From Lujinxingia vulgaris (GTDB taxonomy: Bacteria; Myxococcota_A; Bradymonadia; Bradymonadales; Bradymonadaceae): a stretch of DNA of 36,233 nt. Position 1 is the first letter of the stretch, and every line of letters starts with the position of its first letter. Positions 34,871 through 36,233 of this stretch are shown here, piece by piece. Both the position numbers and the translations under genes were made by a program. The stretch is from the NCBI RefSeq assembly GCF_007997005.1, contig NZ_VOSL01000137.1:1-36233 (forward strand), read 5' to 3'. The notes beneath the pieces were generated by a model. It was not told the origin of the DNA and made no database searches. It worked only from the letters and a program-made list of their open reading frames with translations.

Positions 34871-36233
34871 ATGCTTCCAACACTCGATGTCGTGCCCTCG
34901 CTGCACGATCTTACGATTCCCGAACATGGTGTGGTCCTCGCAGACGCAAACCTCCCCGAGGCGGTGCTCGCGCAGCTACCCGACCCCATCGTGGTGGAGG
35001 CCGGCGAGGGCTTGAAGTCGCTGGCGCGCCTGGGCGAGCTCGCCGAAGCGGTGCTCAATCGCCGCTCCACGCGCCCGATGGTGCTCGTCGGCGTAGGCGG
35101 CGGCTCACTGGGCGACGCGGTGGGATTTCTGGCCAGCGTGCTCTGGCGCGGCGTGGAGCTCTGGCATGTGCCCACCACGCTGCTGGCGATGGTGGACTCG
35201 GCTCACGGCGGCAAGACCGCGCTGAACCTTGGCGAGCGTAAAAACCAGCTGGGTAGTTTTTATATCGCGTCGCGGGTGGTGATCTGCCGCGAGCTCCTGG
35301 ACTCGCTCCCGCTTGATGAGCGGGAGGCCGGGATGGTCGAAGCGCTCAAAGCGTTATGGCTCGACGGGTCGCCGGCGCTTGCGCATTTCGATGAGGCGGC
35401 CACCCTCCAGAGCCTGCTGGCCGCCCCGGTGCACGAGGCGGGTTCCGCGCTCGATGAGGTGATCGAGCAGGCCATCGCGCTCAAACTGCGCATTGTCAGC
35501 GAAGATCCGCGCGAGCAACGCGGCATCCGTACCTTTTTGAACCTGGGGCACACCGCCGGCCACGGCATTGAGGCCTTTGGCGGGCTGGGCCACGGCCCGG
35601 CCGTGGCCTGGGGGATGGCGGCCTGCGCCCTCTTAAGCTACCGCGACCTGGGGCTGGAGCGCGCCCAGGCCACCCGTCTCCTGACGCACCTCGACCCCTT
35701 GCTGCGCCCTCTCCCCTTTTCGTTCGACGACGCCACCCGCGCCCGTTTTGTCGCGAAGGTCGGCGCCGACAAGAAACGCCGCGACGGCCGCCTCATCTCC
35801 ATCGGGCTGCGCGCTCCGGGCCACCCCGAACTCACCACCGCCTGGGAGGCCGAGCGATGGTGGGAGGCGCTCATGGAGGTCCACGAGATCTGGCGCACGC
35901 GCGATCTCACGATTCGCCGCGGCCGCCCCACCGGGCACACCCCGCGTCTGCCGGTGGATAAGTCGCGGGCGCAACGTTTCGCGGTGATCAAGGCCCTGCG
36001 CGACGCCCCGGTGGACTTTGACCCCGGCGATGAGACCCCGCCGGACGATGTGCGGCTGACCTCGGCGGCGCTCAGCGCGATGGCCAGCGATGCCCACGCC
36101 CCGCTCGACCTGTACCTTGGCGAGGGGGCCACCGGCGGTCGCTTCGCGCTGGCGGCGGCAGCGGCGCGCCCCGGCGTCACGCGCCTGCGTTTTGCGCCGG
36201 GGCTCCTTCGGCGCCCGCATCAACCGCTGATCG
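34871..36233 (+). CDS. 3-dehydroquinate synthase fused to EPSP synthase-like domain (partial)
   Basis: This frame starts at ATG 34871 and runs off the window end with no stop. Residues 1-345 are a 3-dehydroquinate synthase (AroB): NAD-binding GVGGGSLGDAVGF, VPTTLLAMVDSAHGGKTALN, KNQLGSFY, and zinc ligands Glu157 (GMVEALKALW), His227 (NLGHTAGH) and His241 (HGPAVAWGM). The frame then continues into a segment resembling the start of EPSP synthase (AroA): LPVDKSRAQRFAVIKAL with D363-K364-S365 matching the substrate-binding D-K-S, a DDV followed by a helix, and later GATGGRFALAAAA where AroA has the AGTAxRF element, then LRRPHQPL. Steps 2 and 6 of the shikimate pathway would thus be on one chain. 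The AroA half is divergent and incomplete here. Confidence 0.85.
   Translation, partial: MLPTLDVVPSLHDLTIPEHGVVLADANLPEAVLAQLPDPIVVEAGEGLKSLARLGELAEAVLNRRSTRPMVLVGVGGGSLGDAVGFLASVLWRGVELWHVPTTLLAMVDSAHGGKTALNLGERKNQLGSFYIASRVVICRELLDSLPLDEREAGMVEALKALWLDGSPALAHFDEAATLQSLLAAPVHEAGSALDEVIEQAIALKLRIVSEDPREQRGIRTFLNLGHTAGHGIEAFGGLGHGPAVAWGMAACALLSYRDLGLERAQATRLLTHLDPLLRPLPFSFDDATRARFVAKVGADKKRRDGRLISIGLRAPGHPELTTAWEAERWWEALMEVHEIWRTRDLTIRRGRPTGHTPRLPVDKSRAQRFAVIKALRDAPVDFDPGDETPPDDVRLTSAALSAMASDAHAPLDLYLGEGATGGRFALAAAAARPGVTRLRFAPGLLRRPHQPLI

Overview
The window is one stretch of a GC-rich Gram-negative chromosome. I found no insertion sequence, CRISPR array, tRNA or rRNA gene. An Asp-rich, Cys-rich lipoprotein, a PEGA-domain Ser/Thr kinase, a two-FHA membrane protein and the prkA/yhbH/spoVR set together suggest a Myxococcota/deltaproteobacterial lineage, possibly Bradymonadales. 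That assignment is inference from gene style; no marker tree was run.

Layout. 1-168: four 42-bp tandem repeats with an internal hairpin. 435-4836 (+): J-domain protein, cdsA, an rseP with three apparent PDZ domains, tsaB. 4999-8752 (+): Ser/Thr kinase, exported TPR protein, Cys-rich lipoprotein, tightly spaced and probably one transcript. 8770-14171 (+): recG, priA (4-nt overlap) and an AAC(3)-family acetyltransferase. 14193-15848 (-): BASS-family transporter and a small lipoprotein. 16044-16199: a long imperfect inverted repeat that would fold as a rod-like RNA in front of a metal-binding lipoprotein gene (16234-16659). A bidirectional terminator follows. 16802-24455 (-), read from the right: prkA, yhbH/yeaH, spoVR, pyrD (4-nt overlap with spoVR), then an exported PPC-like protein and a UDP-sugar pyrophosphorylase family gene. 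24766-27538: nth-like glycosylase (+), methylmalonyl-CoA epimerase (-), a tail-anchored protein (+) and a two-FHA membrane protein (+). 27648-30980 (-): the rpsB-tsf-pyrH-frr translation cluster. 31182-33233 (-): two lipoprotein genes. 33264 to the edge (+): cardiolipin synthase and a 3-dehydroquinate synthase whose reading frame continues into an EPSP-synthase-like domain, cut by the window end.

Functional themes are envelope biogenesis and surveillance (cdsA, cls, rseP and many lipoproteins), phospho-signalling (kinase, FHA protein, PrkA), DNA repair and replication restart (recG, priA, nth) and translation. The cdsA-rseP pair and the rpsB-tsf-pyrH-frr cluster, often adjacent in bacteria, lie about 23 kb apart here on opposite strands.

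The observations I rate highest are the AroB-AroA fusion at the right edge, the long hairpin leader at 16044-16199, the orientation-independent C excess of the + strand that fades after about 19.6 kb, and the kinase/TPR/lipoprotein operon.
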